A stretch of DNA of 64,000 nt from Hanleya hanleyi (lineage: Eukaryota > Mollusca > Polyplacophora > Lepidopleurida > Hanleyidae): positions 1 to 64,000 of the forward strand of contig JAVTVY010051528.1 of assembly GCA_036873755.1 (NCBI GenBank). The letters are read 5' to 3'. The position numbers and the translations under genes are program-made. Positions 17,018-25,287 of the stretch are shown here, one piece after another. The number at the start of each line of letters is the position of its first letter. Positions within the stretch are counted from its first letter, which is position 1. The notes under the pieces are model-generated. The model searched no databases and was not told where the DNA came from. It saw only the letters and a list, made by a program, of their open reading frames with translations.

Positions 17018-17518
17018 ATGTCACCCGTCCTACGAGCCATCCTACCCCTTACACTCCAGGTGGGGTTACACGTCTATGAAGATAAAGTCACCCTCGTGGA
17101 AGACCGTGGAGATGTTTGCTGGTCGCCCGCTGAGACCATATCGAATACGGTGACGCTACCTCGTGACGGCTGGACCAAATTCAAACGGGTGTTGAGCGGC
17201 GAGCTCGACGGAAACCTCATCCACATAGACAATGCCATCTACGTATACCATACCACCTTCTTCCTACGCCTGGGCCGCTACCAAGACCCTACGCGAGGCT
17301 TCGCCCTAGTCCCCGATCTGTGGACAGCCTTGGAGAAAGTGGTGCCTATTGTGGACCAGCTGTTTACACCGGACGAGCGATCATCAGACCAGTTGGCGTG
17401 GGCTCGTGCTATGGACGACGCGCTGGCTGAACCCCATGAACAACTACATGAACCCGACGACGACGATGCCATTGATTACCCGGCTAGACTCAACCAGCCC
17501 AGTGATATCACCACCTGA
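17018..17518 (+). CDS. PC4-like protein A (candidate single-strand DNA-binding protein)
   Basis: The 166-residue frame starts at 17018; an earlier ATG at 16985 is only 18 bases after the TATA box and would probably precede the transcript start. Two similar half-units are seen, each a strand followed by a Trp-containing helix: TVTLPRDGWTKFKRVL (about 47-62) and GFALVPDLWTALEKVV (about 96-111). This resembles the ending of the PC4/p15 single-strand DNA-binding fold. The C-terminus is acidic (DDDDAID). A paralogue follows directly at 17592. A role in replication or transcription of the element is plausible, but the fold is an inference. Confidence 0.5.
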   Translation: MSPVLRAILPLTLQVGLHVYEDKVTLVEDRGDVCWSPAETISNTVTLPRDGWTKFKRVLSGELDGNLIHIDNAIYVYHTTFFLRLGRYQDPTRGFALVPDLWTALEKVVPIVDQLFTPDERSSDQLAWARAMDDALAEPHEQLHEPDDDDAIDYPARLNQPSDITT

Positions 17519-17544
17519 TCCTTTTGATCTCACGGGGTTCTCCT

Positions 17545-17552
17545 TATAAATA
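17545..17552 (+). promoter_or_regulatory. TATA box of the second PC4-like gene
   Basis: TATAAATA stands 47 bases before the ATG at 17592 and is followed by ACGAGAGACAG, nearly the same as after the box at 16960. Confidence 0.6.
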
Positions 17553-17591
17553 CGAGAGACAGTCAAATCTGGTACCATTCACGTACTGATC

Positions 17592-18062
17592 ATGACGGAG
17601 CATATAATACTGGCGTATTTCAGCTTGACCCCCGAGGTTTTCCTGCACGTGTATGGGGATAAGGTCGATATCATGGAGGAGGTGGGAGACATCTGTGATG
17701 CGGACCCTACACAACCGTGCCCGGCTCACATTCGTCTGTCCCGGGAGGGCTGGACCAAATTCAAACGGGTGTTGTCTGGTGAACTGGACGGCGACCTCAT
17801 CCACTTGTGTCACGATGTGTACATCCGACGCGGCCCTTTCTTTGCTCAATTGGCTCGGCTAGACGGAGGTACAGTGCATTTTACCCTTCACCCTGATCTA
17901 TGGTCTGCATTGGAAGATGCCGTGGTAGATGTGGATGAAGTGCTTATCAAGCGATCATCAGACGAGTTGGACTGGTCATTTACCATGGCCACTGTGGAAG
18001 CCCACGAAGAAAATGAGAAAGAAACTCCGGCCCAAGATATACCCGTTATAAATAAACGATAG
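17592..18062 (+). CDS. PC4-like protein B (paralogue of the preceding gene)
   Basis: This 156-residue protein shares with its neighbour the FLHVYGDKV start, the nearly identical block GWTKFKRVLSGELDG and a second block FTLHPDLWSALEDAV. It also shares an acidic, Glu-rich C-terminus. The pair arose by tandem duplication: DNA identity is high in the central block and low elsewhere. Its last codons contain the TATA box of the integrase gene (18047-18054). The two proteins may form a heterodimer, as PC4-type folds dimerise, but nothing in the sequence proves this. Confidence 0.5.
   Translation: MTEHIILAYFSLTPEVFLHVYGDKVDIMEEVGDICDADPTQPCPAHIRLSREGWTKFKRVLSGELDGDLIHLCHDVYIRRGPFFAQLARLDGGTVHFTLHPDLWSALEDAVVDVDEVLIKRSSDELDWSFTMATVEAHEENEKETPAQDIPVINKR
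18047..18054 (+). promoter_or_regulatory. TATA box of the integrase gene (copy 2)
   Basis: TATAAATA lies 44 bases before the integrase ATG and inside the end of the preceding coding region. It corresponds to 3842-3849 in copy 1. Confidence 0.6.
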
Positions 18063-18090
18063 AGCCAGGGTCCATCATCATTGTGTCACC

Positions 18091-19163
18091 ATGAAGCGCT
18101 GGGAGAAGGTGTTGGATAACTTATGCTACAGTCCCGACAGTCCGGCGGCCTATAGTGCATTGTCGGCTCTCTATCGAGCGGCCAAACCCCAGGGGATACA
18201 ACGTACCCAAGTCCGAGATTGGTTAAGAAAACAAGACACCTATACCTTACATCGATCTGTCCGTCGCCATTTTCTACGGAACCGCGTCATCGTGGGAGGA
18301 ATAGATGCCCAGTGGCAAGCGGATTTGGTCGATATGAGCGCCTTTGCCAAACACAACGATGGGAATCGGTATATCTTGACGTGCATCGATATACTATCCA
18401 AGTATGCGTGGGTGGTACCTATCCGGACGAAAACGGGGGCAAATCTCAGAGCGGCGTTCAAAGACATCTTCAAGACCGGGCGCAAACCTTTGTATTTGCA
18501 AACCGACGAAGGCACGGAATTCCTCAACAGACCGTTCCAAGCCTTTCTCAAGAAACAGAAGGTGTTCTTCTTCCATACGTACAACGAGACCAAGGCTTCG
18601 TGGTGGAAAGGTTCAACAGGACATTCAAAGGCCGTATGTATAAATATTTCACCTATAAGAATACAAGGCGGTACATCGATGTTCTCCCGAAACTGGTGAG
18701 GGGTTACAATCGAGCCTATCATCGGAGTATAGAGAGAGCCCCCATTACCGTGACCCAACGCAATGAAGCCCAAGTCCGGCGTGTGCTGTACCCCAGGCCA
18801 TCGCAGCGAACGACGAAGGCGGTGTACAAGGTCGGGGACCCTGTACGGATCAGTAAAGTCAAGGGCAAGTTCGAGAAAAGTTACTTGCCCAACTGGAGCG
18901 ATGAGCACTTCCTGATTAAACGGCGCCTACCCCGGCAGCGGCGAGTCTATGAACTGGAAGATCTTCAAGGAGAACCGTTGCTAGGGACGTTTTACGAGAC
19001 GGAATTACAGCCTGTTGTAAAAACACAGCAAGACTACTACACGGTGGAGCAGATTTTGAAAACGGAACGTCGACGTGGCAAACTGTTTCATTTCGTCAAA
19101 TGGCAAGGCTGGCCCAGTTCTTTCAATTCCTGGGTCGCGGCCAACAAGGTGAAACGACTATAA
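18091..19163 (+). pseudogene. Polinton chromodomain integrase with one-base frameshift
   Basis: The first 170 codons match the intact integrase at 2732-3805, including the first two catalytic acids (WQADLVDMS and LQTDEGTEF). Near 18598 one C is missing from a CC pair after NETKAS, just before the codon for the third catalytic acid. The rest (VVERFNRTFK, then the chromodomain from about 19035 to 19163) is open in the next frame. No other damage is seen, so this single recent change separates it from function. A sequencing error or programmed frameshift cannot be ruled out from one read-out. Confidence 0.88.
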
Positions 19164-19165
19164 AG
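19159..19165 (+). promoter_or_regulatory. TATA box of the membrane-protein gene (copy 2)
   Basis: TATAAAG overlaps the end of the integrase gene, 55 bases before the ATG at 19214. Confidence 0.5.
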
Positions 19166-19213
19166 CCAGACACCACTGCCGTCCTCCTTCTTTCCACGTC
19201 CGACCACAGTGCC

Positions 19214-19786
19214 ATGGACCAACAGCAGCTGCCTCTGAACACAGCGTCTCCCAAAACGCGCAAAGCGCAAGTGATCTTTGGGGTGCTATTGCTAACCCTG
19301 CTGAGTGTGTTGTACGGAGGTGTGTTTTACGACGTAGCCTATGTCAGCACGTTACTTAACCAACTAACACCAGCCACCAGTGAAACCGGTCTACAGAGAG
19401 CACCAGTCGTATCGAGCCCAGTCACCACCACCACACCCCGTGTACAAGCCACGTCGAGCTCTACACCTACACCAAGTACGCTCACTACGTCTGAAGACCC
19501 ACCGGATTTCATCCCTCACAGTGAACCGACAACCACGACCACCGACGTTGTACCCACCCCCAGCACCATCCCTGACAGTGTTCAGACAACGACGACCGAC
19601 GTTGTACCCACCACCACTCCAGTTCACTCGTACGAAATTTACAAGAGCGGGTTACCACGACAACGGATACACCTCGAACCATGGACCCCCGTTGGCAGCA
19701 TCCCTTCACTTGCGTCATCGCAGGACCAACGGGTTCGGGCAAAACGCACTTCGTCAGGAAGCTCCTTCAACACGCCGACAGCATGA
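19214..19786 (+). CDS. Mucin-like single-pass membrane protein
   Basis: This 190-residue homologue of the protein at 2088-2681 has a short basic N-terminus, one membrane segment at about residues 20-42 (IFGVLLLTLLSVLYGG), and a Thr/Ser/Pro stalk with TTTTDVVPT-type repeats. It has a basic C-terminal tail. The start at 19214 is chosen because it follows the TATA box and has a GCCATGG context. The final 106 bases overlap the ATPase gene in another frame, and this overlap is kept in both Polintons. A surface or virion-membrane protein is possible; no family is recognised. Confidence 0.6.
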   Translation: MDQQQLPLNTASPKTRKAQVIFGVLLLTLLSVLYGGVFYDVAYVSTLLNQLTPATSETGLQRAPVVSSPVTTTTPRVQATSSSTPTPSTLTTSEDPPDFIPHSEPTTTTTDVVPTPSTIPDSVQTTTTDVVPTTTPVHSYEIYKSGLPRQRIHLEPWTPVGSIPSLASSQDQRVRAKRTSSGSSFNTPTA

Positions 19787-20289
19787 TCACCCCACCCATT
19801 GCTCGAGTCGTGTGGTGTTACGGAGAATGGCAGGAAGCGTATGCAGCAATGCCCCATATCACGTTCGTGGAAGGCCTACCCAACTTGGCCGATTTGGAAC
19901 GCGACACCTTGGTGGTTCTGGATGATCTCATGACGGAGACGGATGCGCGGGTGACCCAACTCTTTACCAAAGGCAGCCATCATCGACGGCTCAGCATCAT
20001 CTACATTGTGCAGAATCTGTTCAGTAAAAACAAAGAACATCGGAACATCAGCTTAAATGCCCACTACCTGGTGGTCTTCAAAAACCTGAGAGATACCACT
20101 CAACTGCTGCACCTGGCGAGACAGATGTATCCCGGCCGCACACCCTTTGCGTTAGAAGCCTTTAAAGATGCGACAACTCCTCAGCACGGGTATATGCTCT
20201 TTGACCTCAAGCAAGCCACCCCCGACCACCTTCGACTACGGACCGGCATCTTTCCCGGAGAGACCCACCACGTGTACATGCAAAAATAA
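19681..20289 (+). CDS. Polinton genome-packaging ATPase (A32/FtsK-HerA type)
   Basis: This is an intact 202-residue protein with Walker A GPTGSGKT at residues 15-22 and Walker B VVLDDLM around residue 81. It is expected to power packaging of Polinton DNA into capsids, working with the capsid and protease proteins encoded downstream. It overlaps the preceding gene by 106 bases and is followed by a stem-loop and poly(A) signal. Nearly all differences from the copy at 1585-2193 are conservative. Confidence 0.9.
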   Translation: MDPRWQHPFTCVIAGPTGSGKTHFVRKLLQHADSMITPPIARVVWCYGEWQEAYAAMPHITFVEGLPNLADLERDTLVVLDDLMTETDARVTQLFTKGSHHRRLSIIYIVQNLFSKNKEHRNISLNAHYLVVFKNLRDTTQLLHLARQMYPGRTPFALEAFKDATTPQHGYMLFDLKQATPDHLRLRTGIFPGETHHVYMQK

Positions 20290-20312
20290 TGTAAACACAT
20301 CCACAATGGCTC

Positions 20313-20355
20313 CCCCAGCTGGGGTCTGTGTGTTTTGATGATGGGGAATAATAAA
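20313..20355 (+). terminator. 3' stem-loop and poly(A) signal after the ATPase gene
   Basis: The 12-base palindrome CCCCAGCTGGGG (20313-20324) is followed by AATAAA (20350-20355). It marks the end of the early gene block. Copy 1 has the same arrangement at 1519-1562. Confidence 0.6.
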
Positions 20356-20443
20356 AAGAATGAATACCACAGCAGGGTTGATTTTTTGTCTCTGAGGTGG
20401 ATAAAAAGAGCAGAGTTGTGGGTTCTAGCATTAGTTGTACAGG

Positions 20444-20785
20444 ATGTCTGCGCGAGTACGGAAGCACGTTCCCACGCTCCGTGTATTGAAGACGGCTCCA
20501 CCCGAGTTAGTCCGAACCATTGTACGCGGTGCGGACCCTGACCTTGTACGCTGTCTGTGCGAGATCGGGTACAATCTGTTAAAAGGCAACATACCACTGA
20601 CTCCGGCTCAGAAGACCAAGTTGGCCAAGCATAAGACAGGTCTACGAACCCTAGTCCATAAGCGGGTCCCACAAACACAAAAGAAAAAGGTGTTACAGAA
20701 AGGCGGCTTTCTCGGGGCCATCTTAGCACCGTTGGCCGCTTCTGTGTTGGGTCCAGTACTGGGTGGACTCTTCGGCCGACAATGA
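20444..20785 (+). CDS. Small basic conserved Polinton protein (unknown function)
   Basis: This 113-residue homologue of 1085-1429 is strongly basic, with a Lys-rich stretch (TQKKKVLQKGG) and a hydrophobic Gly/Ala/Leu tail. It opens the late gene block, 45 bases after a TATA-like GATAAAAAG at 20399. The stop and the next start overlap as ATGA at 20782-20785. It could be a DNA-condensing core protein or a membrane-active capsid-interior protein; neither is proven. Confidence 0.68.
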   Translation: MSARVRKHVPTLRVLKTAPPELVRTIVRGADPDLVRCLCEIGYNLLKGNIPLTPAQKTKLAKHKTGLRTLVHKRVPQTQKKKVLQKGGFLGAILAPLAASVLGPVLGGLFGRQ

Positions 20786-21621
20786 ACCACACGAAAAAAA
20801 TGGTGCTCGTCGAACCACGGTTCCTTCAAAACCTCCAATCGCCCTACTCTGTCCCACCTACGGTGAAGACCATAAACACCCTCGATGGAGAGATGCAACA
20901 GATCTTACAGAAGCCGGGGTTAAGCGACAGTGAGAAAGTACAACGGTACAATGAGACGCTTCAACGGCACATGACGTTCATGGACCAATATAAAACCCTC
21001 TCTACCCCACTACCACCACCACCACCACCACCACCACCACGTGACACACCGCCGACCTCAGCACCGCTCCAACAGCCGGGTGAGGTAGCCCCCACAGCCC
21101 CACAGTGGGTGGAAGACGAAGTGCTGAAGAGTGTACCTGCCTCGTTCAAGAAACAAGCTGGCCTGGTATTACAACGGATGAAACAGAATCCTAACATGAC
21201 TTGGAATGATAAAGGCGAACTCCTGGTACAGAATCAGGTGGTCCCCGGCACCCACATGACGGATTTAGTGAATGACTTGATGCGTAAACGCAGATCGCAC
21301 ACGGATCCTCGAGGATGGGAGGTCTTCGCTCAAGGCTTGAAAGACATGCATGTACCACAGGAATTGGTGGGGAACCCCCACCGCTGGGCCTTTATGCAGC
21401 AAACCCAGCAATCGCCGAGTGGCCCACTACCTTCTTGGGAATCCGAATGGGAACCGGAGTCACCCCCCAAAACACCACCACAACGGGCACCTTCTTTTCG
21501 CGCCTATAAAAAAACACCCTTGATCAAGACACCCCACATCTCCAGAGCCGTGACACGTAGCAAGTCACCGCGACGAACACGACGCCGGACACAACCGCCC
21601 AAGGCCTGGAAGACCTATTAA
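20782..21621 (+). CDS. Proline-rich conserved Polinton protein (unknown function)
   Basis: The 279-residue protein starts within the ATGA overlap. Residues about 50-70 look helical, and residues 77-86 are an uninterrupted proline run. A conserved C-terminal half (about 140-210) carries WNDKGELLVQNQVVPGTHM, DLVNDLMRKRRS and GWEVFAQGLKDMHVPQ. The last 70 residues are rich in Pro, Ser and Arg. The conserved half resembles an uncharacterised protein often found beside Polinton capsid genes. The late block suggests a virion or assembly function. Copy 1 has lost about residues 7-138. Confidence 0.65.
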   Translation: MNHTKKMVLVEPRFLQNLQSPYSVPPTVKTINTLDGEMQQILQKPGLSDSEKVQRYNETLQRHMTFMDQYKTLSTPLPPPPPPPPPRDTPPTSAPLQQPGEVAPTAPQWVEDEVLKSVPASFKKQAGLVLQRMKQNPNMTWNDKGELLVQNQVVPGTHMTDLVNDLMRKRRSHTDPRGWEVFAQGLKDMHVPQELVGNPHRWAFMQQTQQSPSGPLPSWESEWEPESPPKTPPQRAPSFRAYKKTPLIKTPHISRAVTRSKSPRRTRRRTQPPKAWKTY

Positions 21622-21654
21622 AACCAACAGCAGCAGCAGGACAGCTCAGTCGCC

Positions 21655-22443
21655 ATGTTTTACCTCACCCTACCCAGTAACAGTTCGCTGGATGTGTTTC
21701 CTGACAACACCGTGGCCAAGTACGTGACCCAGTTACCGCAACCGTTACATTTACCTGGACGATGGGAATGTGGCATTGTGGATATTCAGTACCCTTACTC
21801 GTGGTACAACGTGCGAGCCAATGAAGTCTGGTACGAGGTGACCTACGAAGGAAAAGACACCCGACTCACCCTCCCCGAAGGCCAATACGATACTCCCAAG
21901 GAGTTCATCGGTGGGCTGTCAAGACTGTTGCATTATAAGGCTCTACGGCAGGTCACGAATAGTTCAAAACCCATCCAAGCCTATCCCTTCAAGAATCACG
22001 TGGACTTCGATTACAACGCACACAACGACAAGGCACAGCTTACCGTCACCGCCAACGCGAGTGTCGTACTGAGTCCTATCCTACAGCAAATGCTGGGTTT
22101 CGATCTACAGACGTTCGCTGGTCCCACCGAACACCATGGCGAGATCCCGATGGATATGAAGTCGGGTATGTACGGACTCTACGTCTACTCGGACGTGGTG
22201 GACAACCACATCGTGGGCGATATCAACACACCTCTGTTACGGGTGGTGCCCATTAAAAATAAGTATGGCGATCAAGTCACCCACAGTTTCACCCACATGC
22301 TCTACCTGCCTGTACGACAAACCCACATCAACACGATCACGGTGGATATAAGAGATGACACGGGACGACCGGTGGCATTCCAACGCGGGAAAGTGGTGCT
22401 GACACTTCATTTTCGACAAGCACGTGCTCCCCACTTTGTATAA
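21655..22443 (+). CDS. Probable Polinton penton / minor capsid protein
   Basis: The 262-residue protein begins MFYLTLPSNSS and has alternating beta-strand-like segments throughout (WECGIVDIQYPYSWYNV, LPEGQYDTPKEF, VDFDYNA, GMYGLYVYSDVVDNHIVG). Polintons encode a single jelly-roll vertex protein next to the double jelly-roll capsid protein, and this gene's place and length fit. The assignment is by family recognition and position. A TATA-like TATTAAAA lies near 21617. The stop and the next start overlap as TAATG. Confidence 0.68.
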   Translation: MFYLTLPSNSSLDVFPDNTVAKYVTQLPQPLHLPGRWECGIVDIQYPYSWYNVRANEVWYEVTYEGKDTRLTLPEGQYDTPKEFIGGLSRLLHYKALRQVTNSSKPIQAYPFKNHVDFDYNAHNDKAQLTVTANASVVLSPILQQMLGFDLQTFAGPTEHHGEIPMDMKSGMYGLYVYSDVVDNHIVGDINTPLLRVVPIKNKYGDQVTHSFTHMLYLPVRQTHINTITVDIRDDTGRPVAFQRGKVVLTLHFRQARAPHFV

Positions 22444-22850
22444 TGAAGGTGCCTTACGAGTGCGATGCACGCAGCTATATGGACTATTATGCCCAACAGG
22501 CCGGGGGTGGCTTTCCGGTGTTTAGTGGTGCACGCATGCAACGTGGACATGGACTGGGGAACATACTCGGGAGCATCGTCAAAACGTTCCTGCCCTTGGT
22601 GACACGTGGGGTGAAAGCAATCGGCAAACAAGCGGTACGCAGTGGACTGGAAGTGGCCGGTGATGTCTTGGGGGGTACGGCACCCAAAGAAGCCTTGAAA
22701 CGGCGGGCCAAAGAAGCGGGAGGCGTCTTGGTGGCCAAAGCACGACGCACCGTAGGGAATAAAAGAGCTGCCCCACCGAGACCACGCACCAGTCGACGAC
22801 CGACCCAGCGACGACGCACATCGAAGAAGACCCGGGATATCTTTTCTTAA
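22443..22850 (+). CDS. Small basic capsid-interior-like protein
   Basis: This 135-residue protein has a Tyr-rich start (YMDYYAQQAGGG), a Gly-rich GHGLGNILG segment and a central amphipathic helical region. It also has a very basic C-terminus rich in Arg/Lys/Pro/Thr. The layout is like adenovirus minor core proteins cleaved by the viral protease, and similar genes sit beside Polinton capsid genes. It starts in a one-base overlap with the penton-like gene and ends three bases before the capsid gene. I see glycine pairs but no unambiguous adenain cleavage motif. Confidence 0.6.
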   Translation: MKVPYECDARSYMDYYAQQAGGGFPVFSGARMQRGHGLGNILGSIVKTFLPLVTRGVKAIGKQAVRSGLEVAGDVLGGTAPKEALKRRAKEAGGVLVAKARRTVGNKRAAPPRPRTSRRPTQRRRTSKKTRDIFS

Positions 22851-22853
22851 AAC

Positions 22854-24167
22854 ATGTCCTTGATCCACGCCGAGTCCTGCCCCTCCACCAACAGTGAATT
22901 TGATTTGTGGACCGTCCCTCCCACACAGACCAGTGCCGAACAAGGATTATGGGTGGAGCATCTTCCGATCTCCAGCATCAACGCAACAGGGCCCATCGAG
23001 TTCACCATCAGTAATGCGGATACGACCTATGTGGATTTAGCCCATACCTACTTGTATGTGAAAGCCAAGATCACCAATGGAGATGGCACCAGAATCGCCG
23101 ACCAAGCAACGGTGGGCCCCACGAATCTCTGGCTGCACTCGATGTTTCAGCAGGTGGATATATTTCTCAGCGACAAACTCATCAGTGACTCGACCAACAC
23201 GTACCCCTATCGAGCCTACATCGAGACGCTGTTGTCGCATGGGCGAGAGGCTAAAAAATCTCAACTGACCGCCGCTTTATTCTACCAGGACAAAGCCGAG
23301 CACATGGGCGCAGAGAACGACAATACGGGATATAGCAAACGGAAGGCTTTGACCGCGAACGGCGTCTCGGTGGATCTCATGGGTCGACTGCACGCAGACA
23401 TGTTCATGCAAGACCGGTACCTCTTGAACAAGGTCCCCATCAAAATCCGACTGATACGGGCGCCCCCGACCTTCGCCTTGATGGCCAATAACGTAGAGGC
23501 GCATGTAGCTGACTATAAGATTGTCATCGAAGACGCAGTCCTGTATGTCCGAAAAGTGAAACCGAATCCAGCCGTTCAATTGGGACACATAAAAGCCTTG
23601 GAAACAAAACCAGCCCAGTACCCTATCCGACGTGTGCAAACCAAAGTGTTCTCTGTGTCTGCTGGAAATACGACCGCCAACAAAGACAACCTGTTCCTGG
23701 GGGAACTACCCAAGCGATTGATCCTGGCCTGTGTGGAAAATACCAGTTTCAGTGGAGCCTACCCAGAGAATCCGTTTGACTTTAAACATTTTGGCATCAA
23801 TTTTGTGGCCCTGCATGTGGATGGACAACAGGTGCCAGCCACGGCCTTAACCCCGAACTTTGGGCGCGCGAATTTCATTCGAGCCTATCAGAGCCTGTTT
23901 ACAGCCACCGGTCAAATCAACCAAGACGAAGGGAATTTCATCAGTCGGGAGGACTACGTGAACGGATACACGTTGTTCTGTTTCGATCTGACCCCCACCT
24001 TAGAGAACGACCATCAGCTGGCCCTCGCCAAGCAAGGCAATTTACGGTTGGAAATCCACTTTCAACGAGCCCTCCGGAGCATCGTCAATGTGATCTGCTA
24101 CGCCGAGTTTGACAACATCATTCAAGTGGACAAGGCGCGCAACGTGCTGTGTGACTTCTCCACCTAA
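22854..24167 (+). CDS. Polinton major capsid protein (double jelly-roll family)
   Basis: The 437-residue frame is intact. Characteristic stretches are the NSEFDLWTVPPTQTS start, IEFTISNADTTYVDLAHTYL, WLHSMFQQVDIFLSDKLIS, YPYRAYIETLLSHG and the C-terminal LRLEIHFQRAL. These match the capsid protein of Polintons, which builds pseudo-hexagonal trimers in icosahedral shells. It is flanked by a core-like gene three bases upstream and the protease one base downstream. All Cys/Trp landmarks are in frame and nothing suggests damage. It is the best evidence that this element descends from a virion-forming ancestor. Confidence 0.85.
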   Translation: MSLIHAESCPSTNSEFDLWTVPPTQTSAEQGLWVEHLPISSINATGPIEFTISNADTTYVDLAHTYLYVKAKITNGDGTRIADQATVGPTNLWLHSMFQQVDIFLSDKLISDSTNTYPYRAYIETLLSHGREAKKSQLTAALFYQDKAEHMGAENDNTGYSKRKALTANGVSVDLMGRLHADMFMQDRYLLNKVPIKIRLIRAPPTFALMANNVEAHVADYKIVIEDAVLYVRKVKPNPAVQLGHIKALETKPAQYPIRRVQTKVFSVSAGNTTANKDNLFLGELPKRLILACVENTSFSGAYPENPFDFKHFGINFVALHVDGQQVPATALTPNFGRANFIRAYQSLFTATGQINQDEGNFISREDYVNGYTLFCFDLTPTLENDHQLALAKQGNLRLEIHFQRALRSIVNVICYAEFDNIIQVDKARNVLCDFST

Positions 24168-24168
24168 C

Positions 24169-24642
24169 ATGGATACAGAGCAGATAACCACCGTGCTTGA
24201 GAATGACCCAGAGACACGTATGATGTTTCAAGGGGTCTTCGCCCGAGATGTGTTCCCATTAGACCGTGTCTATCCTGCTGCTTACGTTCTCAACACGGAC
24301 CCGATGGAGCGACCCGGTGAACACTGGGTGGCCGTGTACTTGACAGAACAGCAGGGGGAATACTTTGACCCGTACGGCCTGCCACCCCTCCATCCCGATT
24401 TAACAGACTTCATGGATCAAGGCACAGAGACGTGGTGTTGGAACAGTCAAACTTTGCAAAGCCTGACCAGTATGGTGTGCGGACAATATTGCTTGTTTTA
24501 CCTGTACCATCGATGTCGGGGAAGACCCTTATCCACCATCGTGCAGATGTTTGACGAGTACCCCAAGGCCGAGGACCGCGATGTACTCGTATATGACTGG
24601 GCCGCCCATCATTTCAATGTACAAGCCCCGTTCTGGACTTGA
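24169..24642 (+). CDS. Adenain-type cysteine protease
   Basis: This 157-residue protein starts one base after the capsid stop. The catalytic triad is readable: H52 in GEHWVAVYL, D67 in EYFDPYG and C104 in SMVCGQYCLFYLYHR. Candidate oxyanion Gln residues lie at 94 and 97. In adenoviruses and Polintons this enzyme cleaves capsid and core precursors during maturation. The length is below that of adenovirus protease (about 200) but usual for the compact form. Its final codons coincide with the first of several AAGCCC stem-loop repeats. Confidence 0.85.
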   Translation: MDTEQITTVLENDPETRMMFQGVFARDVFPLDRVYPAAYVLNTDPMERPGEHWVAVYLTEQQGEYFDPYGLPPLHPDLTDFMDQGTETWCWNSQTLQSLTSMVCGQYCLFYLYHRCRGRPLSTIVQMFDEYPKAEDRDVLVYDWAAHHFNVQAPFWT

Positions 24643-24782
24643 ATTATTTAAATGTACATACGCCCGCTGTTCTGGGCTTAAGTTTACAAGCCCCCCTGTT
24701 CTGGGCTTCAGTTCTTTCAATGTACAAGCCCCTTGTTCTGGGCTTCAGTTAATTACAAGCCCCTTGTTCTGGGCTTCAGTTT
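24620..24782 (+). repeat. Tandem AAGCCC...GGGCTT stem-loop repeats at the end of the late genes
   Basis: About five units of 28-38 bases contain AAGCCCC, a short TTGTTCT-like loop and GGGCTT, each able to fold into a small hairpin. The first is the end of the protease coding region and the rest follow the stop. AATAAA (about 24818) comes after them. They may mark or process the 3' end of late transcripts. Confidence 0.7.
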
Positions 24783-25287
24783 TCACGTGGTTGTTCTCAC
24801 GTTGTTGTTGTTCACTGAATAAAAAAATGAGATCTCACCAAAAAAAAACAAACCCTGTGTTGTGTGTTTTATTCATAATGCATCAATGCCCATTGTGGAG
24901 ATTCCGTGAAACTGAAATCAGTGGTGTAGGATGGGGCCAAAATGTAACCCATCAAGGTTAGAGCGCAAGAGCACTATAGTAAAAATAGAGAGCCAATGAA
25001 ATCAGCCCACAGACCAAGTACGTGTTTTGGTCTAGGTTTGGAGCGGGCATTTCATTGAGGTACGTGTATACGGTGAGTGAAGACTCGTCCAACACGTATA
25101 GATGAAGTTTATGACTATAAGTTCTATGAACATAATGCATAAAAGTGGCTTTGAACACCGTGTTAGCCAATCAGTGGCCTAGAATAGAGCCAAAGCTCAC
25201 CCATCCATGTCCAGAAAACAATACCCGGATGTTGAGAAGAACCCGGATGTAGGCGCGGACGTCAGCGAAAGCACACCGTGAGTACCC
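24783..25287. other. Non-coding segment between late genes and right TIR
   Basis: After the poly(A) signal there is no gene candidate. Two CCGGATGT motifs occur near 25229-25252, similar to those inside the TIRs. Confidence 0.45.
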
